Assembly (NCBI GenBank): GCA_030537315.1
Contig: JAUNNZ010000009.1
Span: 1 to 61,151 of the forward strand
DNA: 61,151 bases
From: Bacteroidia bacterium
Lineage (GTDB): Bacteria; Bacteroidota; Bacteroidia; Bacteroidales; UBA932
Direction of reading: 5' to 3'
A program made the position numbers and the translations under genes. Shown here in pieces: positions 42,797 to 51,412 of this stretch (position 1 is its first letter; each line of letters starts with the position of its first letter). Below the pieces are notes generated by a model. That model ran no database searches and was not told the DNA's origin. It was given only the letters and a program-made list of their open reading frames with translations.

Positions 42797-43602
42797 AAAG
42801 GTTTCTTGTAATACTGGCGGCTGCCGCGGCGCTGTGCGCCTGCCAGCCGAAGGCAAAGCTCGTGATAATTCACACGAATGACACCCACAGCCATCTTGAA
42901 GCTATGCGTACCGGTGACTACATCGGTCACGGAGGAGTCATCGAGCGCGCCGCGTTCATCGATTCCGTACGCAACAAAAGGGGAGAGGACAAGGTGCTTC
43001 TCGTCCACGCGGGCGACTTCGTGCAGGGTACCTCTTATTATACCGTCCTCGAAGGCGAGATCGAGATCAACCTCATCAATGATCTCCGCTATGACGTCAT
43101 CACCCTCGGCAACCACGAGTTCGACAATGGTATTGAAGCGCTTACAGGGATGCTGAAGAGGCTCGAGACCACCAAGGTGATATGCTCAAACCTCGACCTC
43201 ACTCCATTTGAACTGGGTGAATATGTCAAGCCGTATGCAGTCATTGAGCGCGGTGGCCTCAGAATAGGTTTTGTGGGGCTTGAATCCAACATCCTCAACA
43301 ATGTGTCCCGCACAATCTCCTCCCGCATCCAGCAGCTTGACAATGTGGAAAGCGTCAACAAATGGACGGCATATCTGCGTGAGGAGGAGAAGGTCGATAT
43401 GGTCATCCTTCTTTCACACGCGGGTTATGACAATGACCAGAAGATTATCCCTGATACCCACGGCGTCGATCTCGTCATAGGCGGCCACTCGCATACCTAT
43501 GTGGACGACTTCATCTACGTCGAAGACGCAGACAACAAAAAAGTCCCGATCACTCAGGATGGAGGATGGGGACTGGAGTTGGGCGAAGTTGAAGTCCGCT
43601 AG
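42793..43602 (+). CDS. 5'-nucleotidase N-terminal metallophosphoesterase domain as a separate lipoprotein
   Basis: A 269-residue lipoprotein (MKRFLVILAAAAALCAC) with the complete dinuclear metallophosphatase motif set: HTNDTHSH, HAGDFVQGT, LGNHEFDNG, LLSHAGYDND and GGHSHTYVD. It ends where a normal UshA/YfkN-type enzyme would continue into the C-terminal domain, which here is the preceding gene. Expected activity is hydrolysis of nucleotides or related phosphoesters outside the cytoplasm. Its stop codon overlaps that of the convergent yicC gene in a shared CTAG. Confidence 0.9.
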   Translation: MKRFLVILAAAAALCACQPKAKLVIIHTNDTHSHLEAMRTGDYIGHGGVIERAAFIDSVRNKRGEDKVLLVHAGDFVQGTSYYTVLEGEIEINLINDLRYDVITLGNHEFDNGIEALTGMLKRLETTKVICSNLDLTPFELGEYVKPYAVIERGGLRIGFVGLESNILNNVSRTISSRIQQLDNVESVNKWTAYLREEEKVDMVILLSHAGYDNDQKIIPDTHGVDLVIGGHSHTYVDDFIYVEDADNKKVPITQDGGWGLELGEVEVR

Positions 43603-44486
43603 AGGATATTCATCGACTGCTCGCGAATCTTTTCAAGCTCGTCCTTCATCTGAACGACGAGCTTTTGTATTGCCGCGAAGTTGGCCTTCGAGCCGGTGGT
43701 GTTGATTTCGCGGCCCATCTCCTGGATTATGAAGCCCAGCTTCTTGCCCGGGTATTCCTCTCCGTCGATGGTGTCCATGAAATATTTGCAGTGCTGGCGC
43801 AGGCGGACTTTCTCCTCGTTTATATCCAGTTTCTCCAGGTAGAATATCATCTCCTGCTCGAAACGTTCCGGCTCCAGCCTGACCTTCAGGTCTTCGGCGG
43901 CCTTGGAAATCTTTTCGCGGACGGCGGCTATCCTTTCCGGCTCGCATTTTTCGACTTCGTCGTATAGTGCGAGAATCTTCGCGACGCGGGAGATGACATC
44001 CCTGTAAAGGATGGCGCCTTCGTCGGCGCGGTATCTTACGACTCCTTCCAGGCAGTCGTCAAAGGCCTTCTCCACCAGCGGCCAATTGGCCTCGGTGATG
44101 ATGTCCTGACGGCCTGCGTCAATTACATCCGGCATGCGGAGTATGTTGGATATCAGGTCGTTTGGATTGCTGAGCTGAAGGTCGGCTGCACCGAGGCGGC
44201 TGCCGAGTTCGGATATCTGTCTGTAGTAGTCGAGGGCAAGTTCGGAGTTGATCTTCTTTGCGCTTCCGGATGCGTTCGGCTCCCAGCTTATGAATACGTC
44301 AATGGTTCCCCGCACCAGGGCGGCTGCAATCTTGTTTCGCATCTGCATCTCCTTGTCCTTCGGGAGGATTGACGACTTGATGCTGATGTCAGCGCTTTTC
44401 GAATTGAGAGTCCTGATTTCCACGGTGAGTTTTCCCGCCTCAAGTTCAGCCACGCCCTTGCCGTAGCCTGTCATCGATTTGATCAT
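43599..44486 (-). CDS. yicC: YicC-family endoribonuclease
   Basis: A 295-residue YicC/YloC protein, a family now known as metal-dependent endoribonucleases involved in RNA turnover. The start MIKSMTGYGKGVAELEAGKLTVEIRTLNSK and the end EEYPGKKLGFIIQEMGREINTTGSKANFA are diagnostic, and the middle is a helical coiled region. It has an exact promoter box TAATTTTG on the minus strand (44510-44517) and diverges from the metal module at 44.5 kb. Confidence 0.93.
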   Translation of the reverse strand: MIKSMTGYGKGVAELEAGKLTVEIRTLNSKSADISIKSSILPKDKEMQMRNKIAAALVRGTIDVFISWEPNASGSAKKINSELALDYYRQISELGSRLGAADLQLSNPNDLISNILRMPDVIDAGRQDIITEANWPLVEKAFDDCLEGVVRYRADEGAILYRDVISRVAKILALYDEVEKCEPERIAAVREKISKAAEDLKVRLEPERFEQEMIFYLEKLDINEEKVRLRQHCKYFMDTIDGEEYPGKKLGFIIQEMGREINTTGSKANFAAIQKLVVQMKDELEKIREQSMNIL

Positions 44487-44509
44487 TCCGGTACTGATTT
44501 AGAATTTTA

Positions 44510-44537
44510 CAAAATTAAGGAATTTTTCGTAATTTTG
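44510..44537. promoter_or_regulatory. Divergent promoters: yicC (minus) and metal receptor module (plus)
   Basis: Minus-strand TAATTTTG (44510-44517) precedes yicC by 23 nt. Plus-strand TAATTTTG (44530-44537) lies 5 nt before ATG 44543, again a near-zero leader. Confidence 0.55.
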
Positions 44538-44542
44538 TCGTG

Positions 44543-44947
44543 ATGATGAGAAAGGGAAACATCATACAGGCGTTATACTGCCTGCTTTTGTGCTGCTGTT
44601 ATCTGATGGCGGTCGTGGGCTTCGATGTCCACACGGATCATCACGACGACCGTACCTATGTGGTTTCCCTCCTTTCCAATATTTCCTGCGAGAAGATTCA
44701 TCCGGAGGATGATTGCGCCTGTGAGGATTGCGACCACGATGACTGTGACGACGAATCCGATTATCTCACGGTCACAGGCTCTGGCGATTCCCTGCAGCAA
44801 TCCGTTCCGGTTCCGGCTGTGATGGCATGTGAGGTCATAGTACCTGAATCCGCCATCTCTGCGCCGGCGTTTTCCGCTCCGCTTGAGCGCCCGCTCAGGT
44901 CGCCGCCCCGGGTGGTTCTGAACAGTCTCTGCGTGCTCAGGGTTTAG
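44543..44947 (+). CDS. Small exported Cys/His/Asp-rich protein leading the TonB receptor-HMA module
   Basis: A 134-residue protein with one N-terminal hydrophobic segment rich in Cys (ALYCLLLCCCYLMAVVGF). A first metal-ligand stretch (VHTDHHDD, CEKIHPEDDCACED) is followed by CDHDDCDDE, and the C-terminus reads LRSPPRVVLNSLCVLRV. It probably binds Cu, Zn or a similar metal in the periplasm. It starts 60 nt before the TonB receptor and shares with the protein at 26958-27293 the order membrane segment, His-rich stretch, C-terminal LR(A/S)PP motif. GTG 44540 and ATG 44546 are alternative starts. Confidence 0.72.
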   Translation: MMRKGNIIQALYCLLLCCCYLMAVVGFDVHTDHHDDRTYVVSLLSNISCEKIHPEDDCACEDCDHDDCDDESDYLTVTGSGDSLQQSVPVPAVMACEVIVPESAISAPAFSAPLERPLRSPPRVVLNSLCVLRV

Positions 44948-45007
44948 TGTGTCCGGTTCTCAATAAAAGAATCGGAATCATCATTATACCCTAAACAGCA
45001 CAAATCA

Positions 45008-47035
45008 ATGAAATTCAAATATCTGGCAGGCATTCTGCCTGCATTTGCAATCGGCGTTTCCGCGTATGCCCAGGTGGATACCGCGGGCATCTATGGCGAG
45101 AAGCGCGACAGCCTGGAGGCGGGCACGGTAGTGGCCCGGCAGGCTGGGAACTATTTGCCGAAAGGCAAGGATATACGCACGGAGGTGATCACTGCTGCGG
45201 GCCTCTGCAAGATGGCCTGCTGCAATCTTGCGGAGAGTTTCGAGAACTCCGCGAGCGTGACCGTCGGCTACTCCGACGCGGTCACCGGCGCGCGCCAGAT
45301 CAGGCTCCTCGGTCAGAGCGGTGTATATACCCAGATGCTCGACGAGAACCGCCCCGTAATGCGCGGCCTTTCAGCCCCGTGGGGCCTCAATTACGTGCCC
45401 GGACAGTGGCTTGAGAGCATTCAGATAGCGAAGGGCGTGACCTCGGTCATCAACGGAGTCGAGTCCATGACTGGCCAGATCAATATGGAGCACCGCAAGC
45501 CGACTGACGAGAAGCCGCTTTACGTCACGGCCTCGTATATGAATGATACCAAGGCCGACCTCAATGTCATAAGTGCGCTGCAGCTCGACGAACTGTCCAC
45601 CTGGAGTACGGTCATCCTGGCTCACGTGGATGGTAATTTCAAGGCTATGGACCACAACGGGGACGGATTTATGGATGACCCGCGCCAGCTGAATTTCGCG
45701 CTCAGCAACCGCTGGCTGTATTTCGGCCAGGACGGCGTGCAGGTGCGTTTCGGCGTCCGCGCCATCCAGGACAGCCGCACGGGAGGGCAGATGGAGGAGG
45801 AGGGACTGCCAGCTCCGGGAAGCCCCGCGTTATGGCGCTCGAATATCTTCAACCGTTCGCTGAACGGCTACGTGAAGGTTGGTGTGCCCATCACGGAAAA
45901 CGGTGACCGCAGCGTGGCGGCGGTCCTTGACTATACCTATCAGAATCTGGAGTCCAGCTTCGGCAACCGCCGTTATGACGCCGGCCAGCATACCGCATTC
46001 GCCAACCTGATGTACCAGAACCTCGAAGGCGACACCCACCATTTCACCCTCGGCATCAGCGAAATGCTGGACATATACAACGAGACGGGCCGTACGGTGC
46101 TGAGCAATCTCGGCGCCTTCGGCGAATACACTTTCCACGACGGGGAAGTGTTCTCCGCTATCGTCGGACTGCGCGGCGAGTGGTACAACCGGGTCGGTTT
46201 CCGCTTTTCGCCGCGCCTGACTCTCAAGTGGCAGCCGGCGGACTGGATGGTGCTACGCGCCAACGGCGGCCGCGGACTGCGCTACAGCACGCCTCTGATA
46301 GACAATATCGGAGTTCTTTCAACCTCCAAGGAGCTTGAAGGGGACTATACGAGCCATCCTCTCGAGGATTCCTGGACTTTCGGAGGCAATGCCACCTGGT
46401 ATCTGCCGTTCGGCAGTTCCACCTACGTGAGCCTGGATTATTTCCATACGCGCTTTACAGACCAGATGCTGGTCGATTATGCATCTGACAGGATCAGATT
46501 CTATACTCTCGGCAGCATTGACGGAGGCAGGTCGTTTACCAACAATGTCCAGGTGGATTTCTCTTCCGAGCTGTTCGACGGCTTCACACTTACGCTCACC
46601 GGCCGGTACACCGATGCACGCCAGTCGCTGCTCGGCCAGGCCGATGACGTGAAGCCTATGGTCAGCAAGTACAAAGGGGTCCTCAATCTCCAGTATGCGA
46701 CGCACCTGAACAAGTGGATATTCGATTTTACTGCTTCCGTGAACGGTCCCTGCAAGGTTTGGGACTTTATGAAGGACCTGACTCTCGATGGCGCAAAGCC
46801 TTATGCTTCGGGTTACACACCGGCATATCCTTTGCTGTATGCCCAGGTGACCCGCCGTTTCAAGGGTATAGACCTTTATGTGGGAGGCGAGAACCTTACC
46901 AACTACCGCCAGCCTTCTCCGATAATCGGGGCTGAAAATCCTTTCGGAAGCAACTTCGACGCGAGCTGCGTGTGGGGCCCTCTGATGGGTATCAAGATAT
47001 ATGGTGGAATAAGATTAACTATTTGGAAAACATAA
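45008..47035 (+). CDS. TonB-dependent receptor, probably for a metal or metal complex
   Basis: A 675-residue outer-membrane receptor with signal peptide (ending AYAQ, residue 21), plug domain (about 55-170) and 22-strand-size barrel. The plug has a Cys cluster Cys67, Cys71 and Cys72 (LCKMACCNLAESFENSASVTV) and the conserved QIRLLGQSGVYTQMLDENRPVMRG and GVESMTGQINMEHRKP. It lacks an N-terminal carboxypeptidase-like domain and has no SusD partner, so it is not a glycan importer. The HMA protein 14 nt downstream and the metal-ligand-rich protein upstream point to metal uptake or sensing. Confidence 0.9.
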   Translation: MKFKYLAGILPAFAIGVSAYAQVDTAGIYGEKRDSLEAGTVVARQAGNYLPKGKDIRTEVITAAGLCKMACCNLAESFENSASVTVGYSDAVTGARQIRLLGQSGVYTQMLDENRPVMRGLSAPWGLNYVPGQWLESIQIAKGVTSVINGVESMTGQINMEHRKPTDEKPLYVTASYMNDTKADLNVISALQLDELSTWSTVILAHVDGNFKAMDHNGDGFMDDPRQLNFALSNRWLYFGQDGVQVRFGVRAIQDSRTGGQMEEEGLPAPGSPALWRSNIFNRSLNGYVKVGVPITENGDRSVAAVLDYTYQNLESSFGNRRYDAGQHTAFANLMYQNLEGDTHHFTLGISEMLDIYNETGRTVLSNLGAFGEYTFHDGEVFSAIVGLRGEWYNRVGFRFSPRLTLKWQPADWMVLRANGGRGLRYSTPLIDNIGVLSTSKELEGDYTSHPLEDSWTFGGNATWYLPFGSSTYVSLDYFHTRFTDQMLVDYASDRIRFYTLGSIDGGRSFTNNVQVDFSSELFDGFTLTLTGRYTDARQSLLGQADDVKPMVSKYKGVLNLQYATHLNKWIFDFTASVNGPCKVWDFMKDLTLDGAKPYASGYTPAYPLLYAQVTRRFKGIDLYVGGENLTNYRQPSPIIGAENPFGSNFDASCVWGPLMGIKIYGGIRLTIWKT

Positions 47036-47049
47036 AATTAATATAAATT

Positions 47050-47355
47050 ATGAAAAGAATTGCTTTAATTGCTGTTGCGGCCCTTTGCTGCATATCATTC
47101 ACTCTTTCCGCTTCGCCTAAAAAGCCGAAGGCATTAACGAAGACCGTCGTCTATCAGACCACGCTCGACTGCGAGAAATGCGCCAAGAAGATTATGGAAA
47201 ACGTGTCCTTCGAGAAGGGTGTCAAGGATCTCAAGGTGGACGTGCCGACCAAGCAGGTGACCGTCACTTTCGATTCGGCCAAGACCGATACGCTTGCGCT
47301 CCGCAAGTCCATAAACAAACTTGGGTACAAGGCACGCGTGATTGCGTTTGAATGA
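47050..47355 (+). CDS. Exported heavy-metal-associated (HMA) domain protein
   Basis: A 101-residue protein: signal peptide (to about residue 21), then one HMA ferredoxin-like domain. The metal site is Cys41-x-x-Cys44 (TLDCEKCAKKI) followed by KGVKDLKVDVPTKQVTVTFD, as in MerP and copper chaperones. Export places it in the periplasm, where it could accept metal from the TonB receptor encoded 14 nt upstream. The last codons overlap the longer reading frame of the next gene. Confidence 0.9.
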   Translation: MKRIALIAVAALCCISFTLSASPKKPKALTKTVVYQTTLDCEKCAKKIMENVSFEKGVKDLKVDVPTKQVTVTFDSAKTDTLALRKSINKLGYKARVIAFE

Positions 47356-47369
47356 TTATCTTTGCAACC

Positions 47370-48422
47370 GTGAAAAAAGTACTTCGTTTTTTGAGCTTCA
47401 TATTGTCCGCGGTGATAGTCACGTGGATAATGTTCGCGCCTCTTGTGAAGGGCGCGTGGTCGGTGGAAAAACTCGATGAGGGTATCTACTGCTATGAATT
47501 TTCCGGAAATGACGGTTTTGACGGTTTCCTGAAGCAGGGAGGCGCCGCCGGGCCGGTGGAACTCTCGGCTTATATCACGAAATTCATGTCCCGCGGTTTC
47601 TCAAGGCCGCCGAAGGCGGAGCCTGTGGAGCAGGATTTCGGCTGCTCCACGATGGCAGTGGAAACGTCTGACGGCCAGAGGCTTATGGGACGTAACTTTG
47701 ACTGGAACAACTGCAGCTGCATAATCGCGAAAGTCAAGCCGAAGGGCGGCTATCGATATGTGTCGGCGTTCAATCCCGGATTCTTCGGCTTCGGCCCGGA
47801 CTGGAAGCCGGAAGGCTTCGCCAACCGGTATCTGGCTCTCGCCAGCCTTTTCTGCGCGCTTGACGGCGTGAATGAAAAGGGGCTCGCCGTCGCCGACCTT
47901 GTGGCCGGCGAGGGGAGTGAAACCCATCAGGACGGCGGCAAGCCGGATATGACCACCACCTGCGCCATAAAGTATCTTCTGAAGACTGCGGCCAATGTCG
48001 ATGAAGCGGTATCGCTTCTGGAAGGGATTGACTATCATTCAGATATAGGAGCGTTGCATCACCTTTCGATTTCAGATGCATCCGGAAGAAGCGTCGTGGC
48101 CGAGTGGGTCGGCGACAAGCTTGTAGTAACTGATACGCCGATCGTCACCAACCATTATCTCTGCCCGGAAAACTACGGCGCAGGGCTACAAGAAGGGGAC
48201 TGCCGCTTCGAGAAACTTGAAGTCGTTCGGGATTCGCTCAATGCTTCTATGAACGCCGGCCAGCTGCTTGACGCAATGTCGGTTGCCTGGCAGTCCTGGG
48301 ATGACGAAGAGAATAACGTGCACGGTGGTACCCAGTGGACCGCGCTCTTCAACCTCTCGGATCCCGGTGTAGATTACTGCTGGCAGCGCGACGGCGGGAA
48401 GGTCTTTCATTTTTCATTGTAG
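47370..48422 (+). CDS. Ntn-type linear amide C-N hydrolase (choloylglycine hydrolase/C45-like)
   Basis: A 350-residue membrane-anchored or exported protein with an N-terminal hydrophobic segment (8-27), a pro-region, and an Ntn-hydrolase domain. That domain has the nucleophile candidate Cys92 (FGCSTMAVE) and the Arg108/Asp111 pair (MGRNFDWNN). Activity would need cleavage before Cys92. Substrates in this superfamily range from bile-salt amides to peptides and N-acyl amino acids and cannot be told here. An ATG at 47352 is in frame, but the exact promoter box TATCTTTG (47357-47364) lies after it and 5 nt before GTG 47370, so I favour the GTG start. Confidence 0.78.
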   Translation: MKKVLRFLSFILSAVIVTWIMFAPLVKGAWSVEKLDEGIYCYEFSGNDGFDGFLKQGGAAGPVELSAYITKFMSRGFSRPPKAEPVEQDFGCSTMAVETSDGQRLMGRNFDWNNCSCIIAKVKPKGGYRYVSAFNPGFFGFGPDWKPEGFANRYLALASLFCALDGVNEKGLAVADLVAGEGSETHQDGGKPDMTTTCAIKYLLKTAANVDEAVSLLEGIDYHSDIGALHHLSISDASGRSVVAEWVGDKLVVTDTPIVTNHYLCPENYGAGLQEGDCRFEKLEVVRDSLNASMNAGQLLDAMSVAWQSWDDEENNVHGGTQWTALFNLSDPGVDYCWQRDGGKVFHFSL

Positions 48423-48447
48423 ACTTTTGAAAGCACTGAATTATTGT

Positions 48448-48455
48448 TAAATTTG
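48448..48455 (+). promoter_or_regulatory. -7 promoter box (TAAATTTG) of glnS
   Basis: Exact consensus match 22 nt before the ATG at 48478. Confidence 0.55.
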
Positions 48456-48477
48456 CTACCCCTATAAGAGTAGTGTT

Positions 48478-50133
48478 ATGGAAGAAGAAGTAAAAAGACT
48501 GAATTTCCTCGAAGAAATCATTGAAGACGACCTCAAGTCAGGCAAGGTGGAAAGCATACTTACCCGCTTCCCGCCGGAACCTAATGGATATCTTCATCTC
48601 GGGCACGCCAAGTCGTTGTGTATCAATTTCGGACTTGCACAGAAATATGGTGGAAAAACCAACCTCCGATATGACGATACCAACCCTACGAAGGAAGATA
48701 CCGAATACGTTGATGCCATAAAGGAAGACATCAAGTGGCTCGGGTTCCAGTGGGAGAAGGAGTGCTATGCGTCTGACTATTTCGACCAGCTCTACGAGTG
48801 GGCGGAATGGATGATACAGCAGGGACTCGCATACGTCGATGATCAGACTCAGGAAGAAATGAGAGAGAACCGTGGTACGGTCGAGACTCCGGGCAAGAAC
48901 AGCCCGTGGCGCGACCGCACTCCGGAAGAGAACCTCAAGCTCTTCCGCGAGATGCGTGACGGCAAGTACGCCGACGGCGAGAAGGTGCTGCGCGCAAAGA
49001 TCGACATGGCCCATCCGAAGATGGAGTTCCGCGACCCTATAATGTACCGCATCAAGCACGCTCACCATCACCGTACCGGTGACAAGTGGTGCATCTATCC
49101 GATGTACGACTACACCCACGGTCAGAGCGACTCCATCGAGCATATCACTCACTCCATATGCACCCTTGAGTTCGACGTTCACCGTCCTCTCTACGACTGG
49201 TATATCAAGACTCTCGGCATTTACCCGTCACATCAGTACGAGTTCGCGCGTCTGAACCTCACATATACCCTTATGAGCAAGCGCAAGCTTCTCGAGCTTG
49301 TGCAGAAGGGGATAGTCTCCGGTTGGGACGACCCCCGCATGCCTACGCTCTGCGGTGTCCGCCGTCGCGGCTATACAGCCGAAGCGCTCAAGATGTTCTG
49401 CGAGAAGATCGGTGTCACCAAGCACGACCAGCTGATGGATATACAGTTGCTCGAGTGGTGCGTCCGTCAGGACCTCAATGCACGGTCCAACCGCTATATG
49501 GTCGTGCAGGATCCGATCAAGGTCAAGCTCACAAACTGGCCGGAGGGTCAGGTCGAGTGGTTCGACTGTCCGCTCAACCCTGCAGAACCAGAGGGAGCGA
49601 CCAGAAAAGTGCCGTTTACAGGCGAACTTTTCATCGACAGGGCCGATTTCATGGAGGATGCGCCTAACAAGTTCTTCCGCCTTAAGCCTGATGGCGAAGT
49701 GAGACTTAAGTACACGTATATCATCAAGTGTAACAAAGTTGTTAAGGATTGTAACAATAATGTTACAGAACTCGAATGTACCTATGATCCTACCACAAAG
49801 CCGGGTGGAGGCGAGTGGCGCAGCGTAAAGGGCACCATCCACTGGGTATCCACCGATTTTGCAAAGGAAATCGAGCTCAGGAACTATGACCGCCTCTTCA
49901 CTCTGGCCGATATGAGCCAGGTTCCGGAGGACAAGGACTACAAGGATTTCCTGAATCCGGATTCTCTTACCGTCGGCAAAGGTTGGGCTGAACCGGCACT
50001 CCTCGACGACGCCTCAGGCATCGCCGTCCAGTTCGAGCGCACCGGCTACTATATCAAGGATGCCGACAGCACAAAAGAAAAGACCGTCTTCAACAAGACA
50101 GTCTCCCTGAAAGATTCCTATAAACCGGAATAA
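48478..50133 (+). CDS. glnS: Glutaminyl-tRNA synthetase
   Basis: Class I aminoacyl-tRNA synthetase (551 residues) that charges tRNA-Gln directly. The HIGH motif is His40-Leu-Gly-His43 (PPEPNGYLHLGHAKS) and the KMSKS equivalent is Met266-Ser-Lys268 (TLMSKRKL). The anticodon-binding beta-barrels occupy the last 210 residues. The GlnRS identity, rather than GluRS, is supported by NLRYDDTNPTKEDTEYVDAI and by the typical C-terminal ending with FNKTVSLKDSY. Confidence 0.95.
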   Translation: MEEEVKRLNFLEEIIEDDLKSGKVESILTRFPPEPNGYLHLGHAKSLCINFGLAQKYGGKTNLRYDDTNPTKEDTEYVDAIKEDIKWLGFQWEKECYASDYFDQLYEWAEWMIQQGLAYVDDQTQEEMRENRGTVETPGKNSPWRDRTPEENLKLFREMRDGKYADGEKVLRAKIDMAHPKMEFRDPIMYRIKHAHHHRTGDKWCIYPMYDYTHGQSDSIEHITHSICTLEFDVHRPLYDWYIKTLGIYPSHQYEFARLNLTYTLMSKRKLLELVQKGIVSGWDDPRMPTLCGVRRRGYTAEALKMFCEKIGVTKHDQLMDIQLLEWCVRQDLNARSNRYMVVQDPIKVKLTNWPEGQVEWFDCPLNPAEPEGATRKVPFTGELFIDRADFMEDAPNKFFRLKPDGEVRLKYTYIIKCNKVVKDCNNNVTELECTYDPTTKPGGGEWRSVKGTIHWVSTDFAKEIELRNYDRLFTLADMSQVPEDKDYKDFLNPDSLTVGKGWAEPALLDDASGIAVQFERTGYYIKDADSTKEKTVFNKTVSLKDSYKPE

Positions 50134-50135
50134 GA

Positions 50136-51338
50136 CTACATAAGACCGAGGATCTTGCTGCGGCTGAGGAGGCAGTCTCCGACTGAAGCCGCGCGGCGTC
50201 CGAGTTCAGACAGGACTATCTCTGAATCGCTGCTTACGCGATGAAGGGATAGTTTGTTTATTTCGGTCTTGATAGGCAGGAGGAGGTATTCCTTTCCGAC
50301 GATCAGTCGTCCGCCGATGACCACGAGTCCCGGGTTGAAGATGTTGATGACGCCGGCGATGCCGCGGCCAAGGGTGCGGCCGATCTTGCCTATGCATTCG
50401 ATCGCGAGGACGTCTTCGTCGCCTATGGCCTGAAGTATCTCCTCAAGCTCGATGTCGCCCTTGCGGCTGAAACTCTTGGAGAGTGAGGACTGGCGGCCGG
50501 ACTTGAGCATGTCGACCATCATGCTGTGGAGGGCGGAGCCGGATGCTCCGGTTTCGAGGCAGCCGACCTTGCCGCAGCGGCAGATGACGTTGTTGTCAAG
50601 GAGAGGGAAGTGGCCTATCTCTCCCGAATATCCGGACTTGCCGTAATAGAGCTTGCCGTCGAGTATCATTCCCATGCCGAGGCCCCAGCTGAGGTTGATG
50701 AAGACCATATCCTTGTCGGCCTTCGCGCCCAGGGTCATATATTCACCGTACGTCATTGCACGGGAGTCGTTCTCGATGGTTACGGGAACGTTGAATTCTT
50801 TCTGGAAGAGGTCCTTCAGAGGGAGGTCCTCGTTGTTGGAGTAGGTGAGGCTGTAGCCCTTTTCAGGGTTTACGCGGCCGGAGAGGCTCACACCCACGCC
50901 AAGAACCTTGAACCAGGGGATGCCGCTGCCGGTGATCTCGTCCTTGACCATACGGCACATGTTGCGGAACGACTCCTGGGACGCTTCGAGCACGAACTCG
51001 ATATCCTGGATGAACTTGACAAGTTCGCCCTTGAAGTCGCATACCGCAATGTGGAAATGGTGACGCGCCACATCGACGCCTACGAAGTATCCCGCTTCCG
51101 GATTGAGTCCGAATACGCTCGGGCGCCGGCCGCCTGATGTGCCGAGCTTGCCGAGGTCCTGCAGGAATCCTTCGTCAATCAGTTCGCCGAGAAGCTTGGT
51201 GATGGTCGGGACGCTGATTCCGAGGCTCTTGCTGAAGTCAGCGATGCTGAAATTCGTATGATCTATACACAGCCTGAGTATTTCCCTCTTGATGAGGGCG
51301 TTCTTGCTGGTGGTGTCGTTTAGAAAGTTGTTTGGCAT
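50136..51338 (-). CDS. ROK-family transcriptional regulator (NagC/XylR-like)
   Basis: A 400-residue protein with an N-terminal winged HTH (about 10-75: SIADFSKSLGISVPTITKLLGELIDEGFLQD). The ROK sugar-kinase-like domain includes SGYSGEIGHFPL and a zinc motif CRCGKVGCLETGAS. It probably represses a sugar pathway and releases DNA on sugar binding; the target is unknown and no sugar gene is adjacent. The start is ATG 51338, as the promoter box TACTTTTG (51360-51367) lies in the longer frame to 51362. Confidence 0.88.
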   Translation of the reverse strand: MPNNFLNDTTSKNALIKREILRLCIDHTNFSIADFSKSLGISVPTITKLLGELIDEGFLQDLGKLGTSGGRRPSVFGLNPEAGYFVGVDVARHHFHIAVCDFKGELVKFIQDIEFVLEASQESFRNMCRMVKDEITGSGIPWFKVLGVGVSLSGRVNPEKGYSLTYSNNEDLPLKDLFQKEFNVPVTIENDSRAMTYGEYMTLGAKADKDMVFINLSWGLGMGMILDGKLYYGKSGYSGEIGHFPLLDNNVICRCGKVGCLETGASGSALHSMMVDMLKSGRQSSLSKSFSRKGDIELEEILQAIGDEDVLAIECIGKIGRTLGRGIAGVINIFNPGLVVIGGRLIVGKEYLLLPIKTEINKLSLHRVSSDSEIVLSELGRRAASVGDCLLSRSKILGLM

Positions 51339-51359
51339 TCCGTTTGGTAATAGTACGCA

Positions 51360-51388
51360 CAAAAGTATGAATTTTTTTTGTACATTTG
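51360..51388. promoter_or_regulatory. Divergent promoters: ROK regulator (minus) and sensor-like/trkH operon (plus)
   Basis: Minus-strand TACTTTTG (51360-51367) and plus-strand TACATTTG (51381-51388) are exact consensus boxes 13 bp apart. Autoregulation by the ROK protein could also affect the trkH operon. Confidence 0.5.
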
Positions 51389-51412
51389 TTGTTGTTTTGA
51401 AAAAAATTTAAA

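Noticed and set aside
45008-47035. SusC-like glycan receptor / polysaccharide utilisation locus
   Set aside because: No SusD partner, no N-terminal regulatory domain and no glycosidase nearby; the neighbours are metal-binding proteins.
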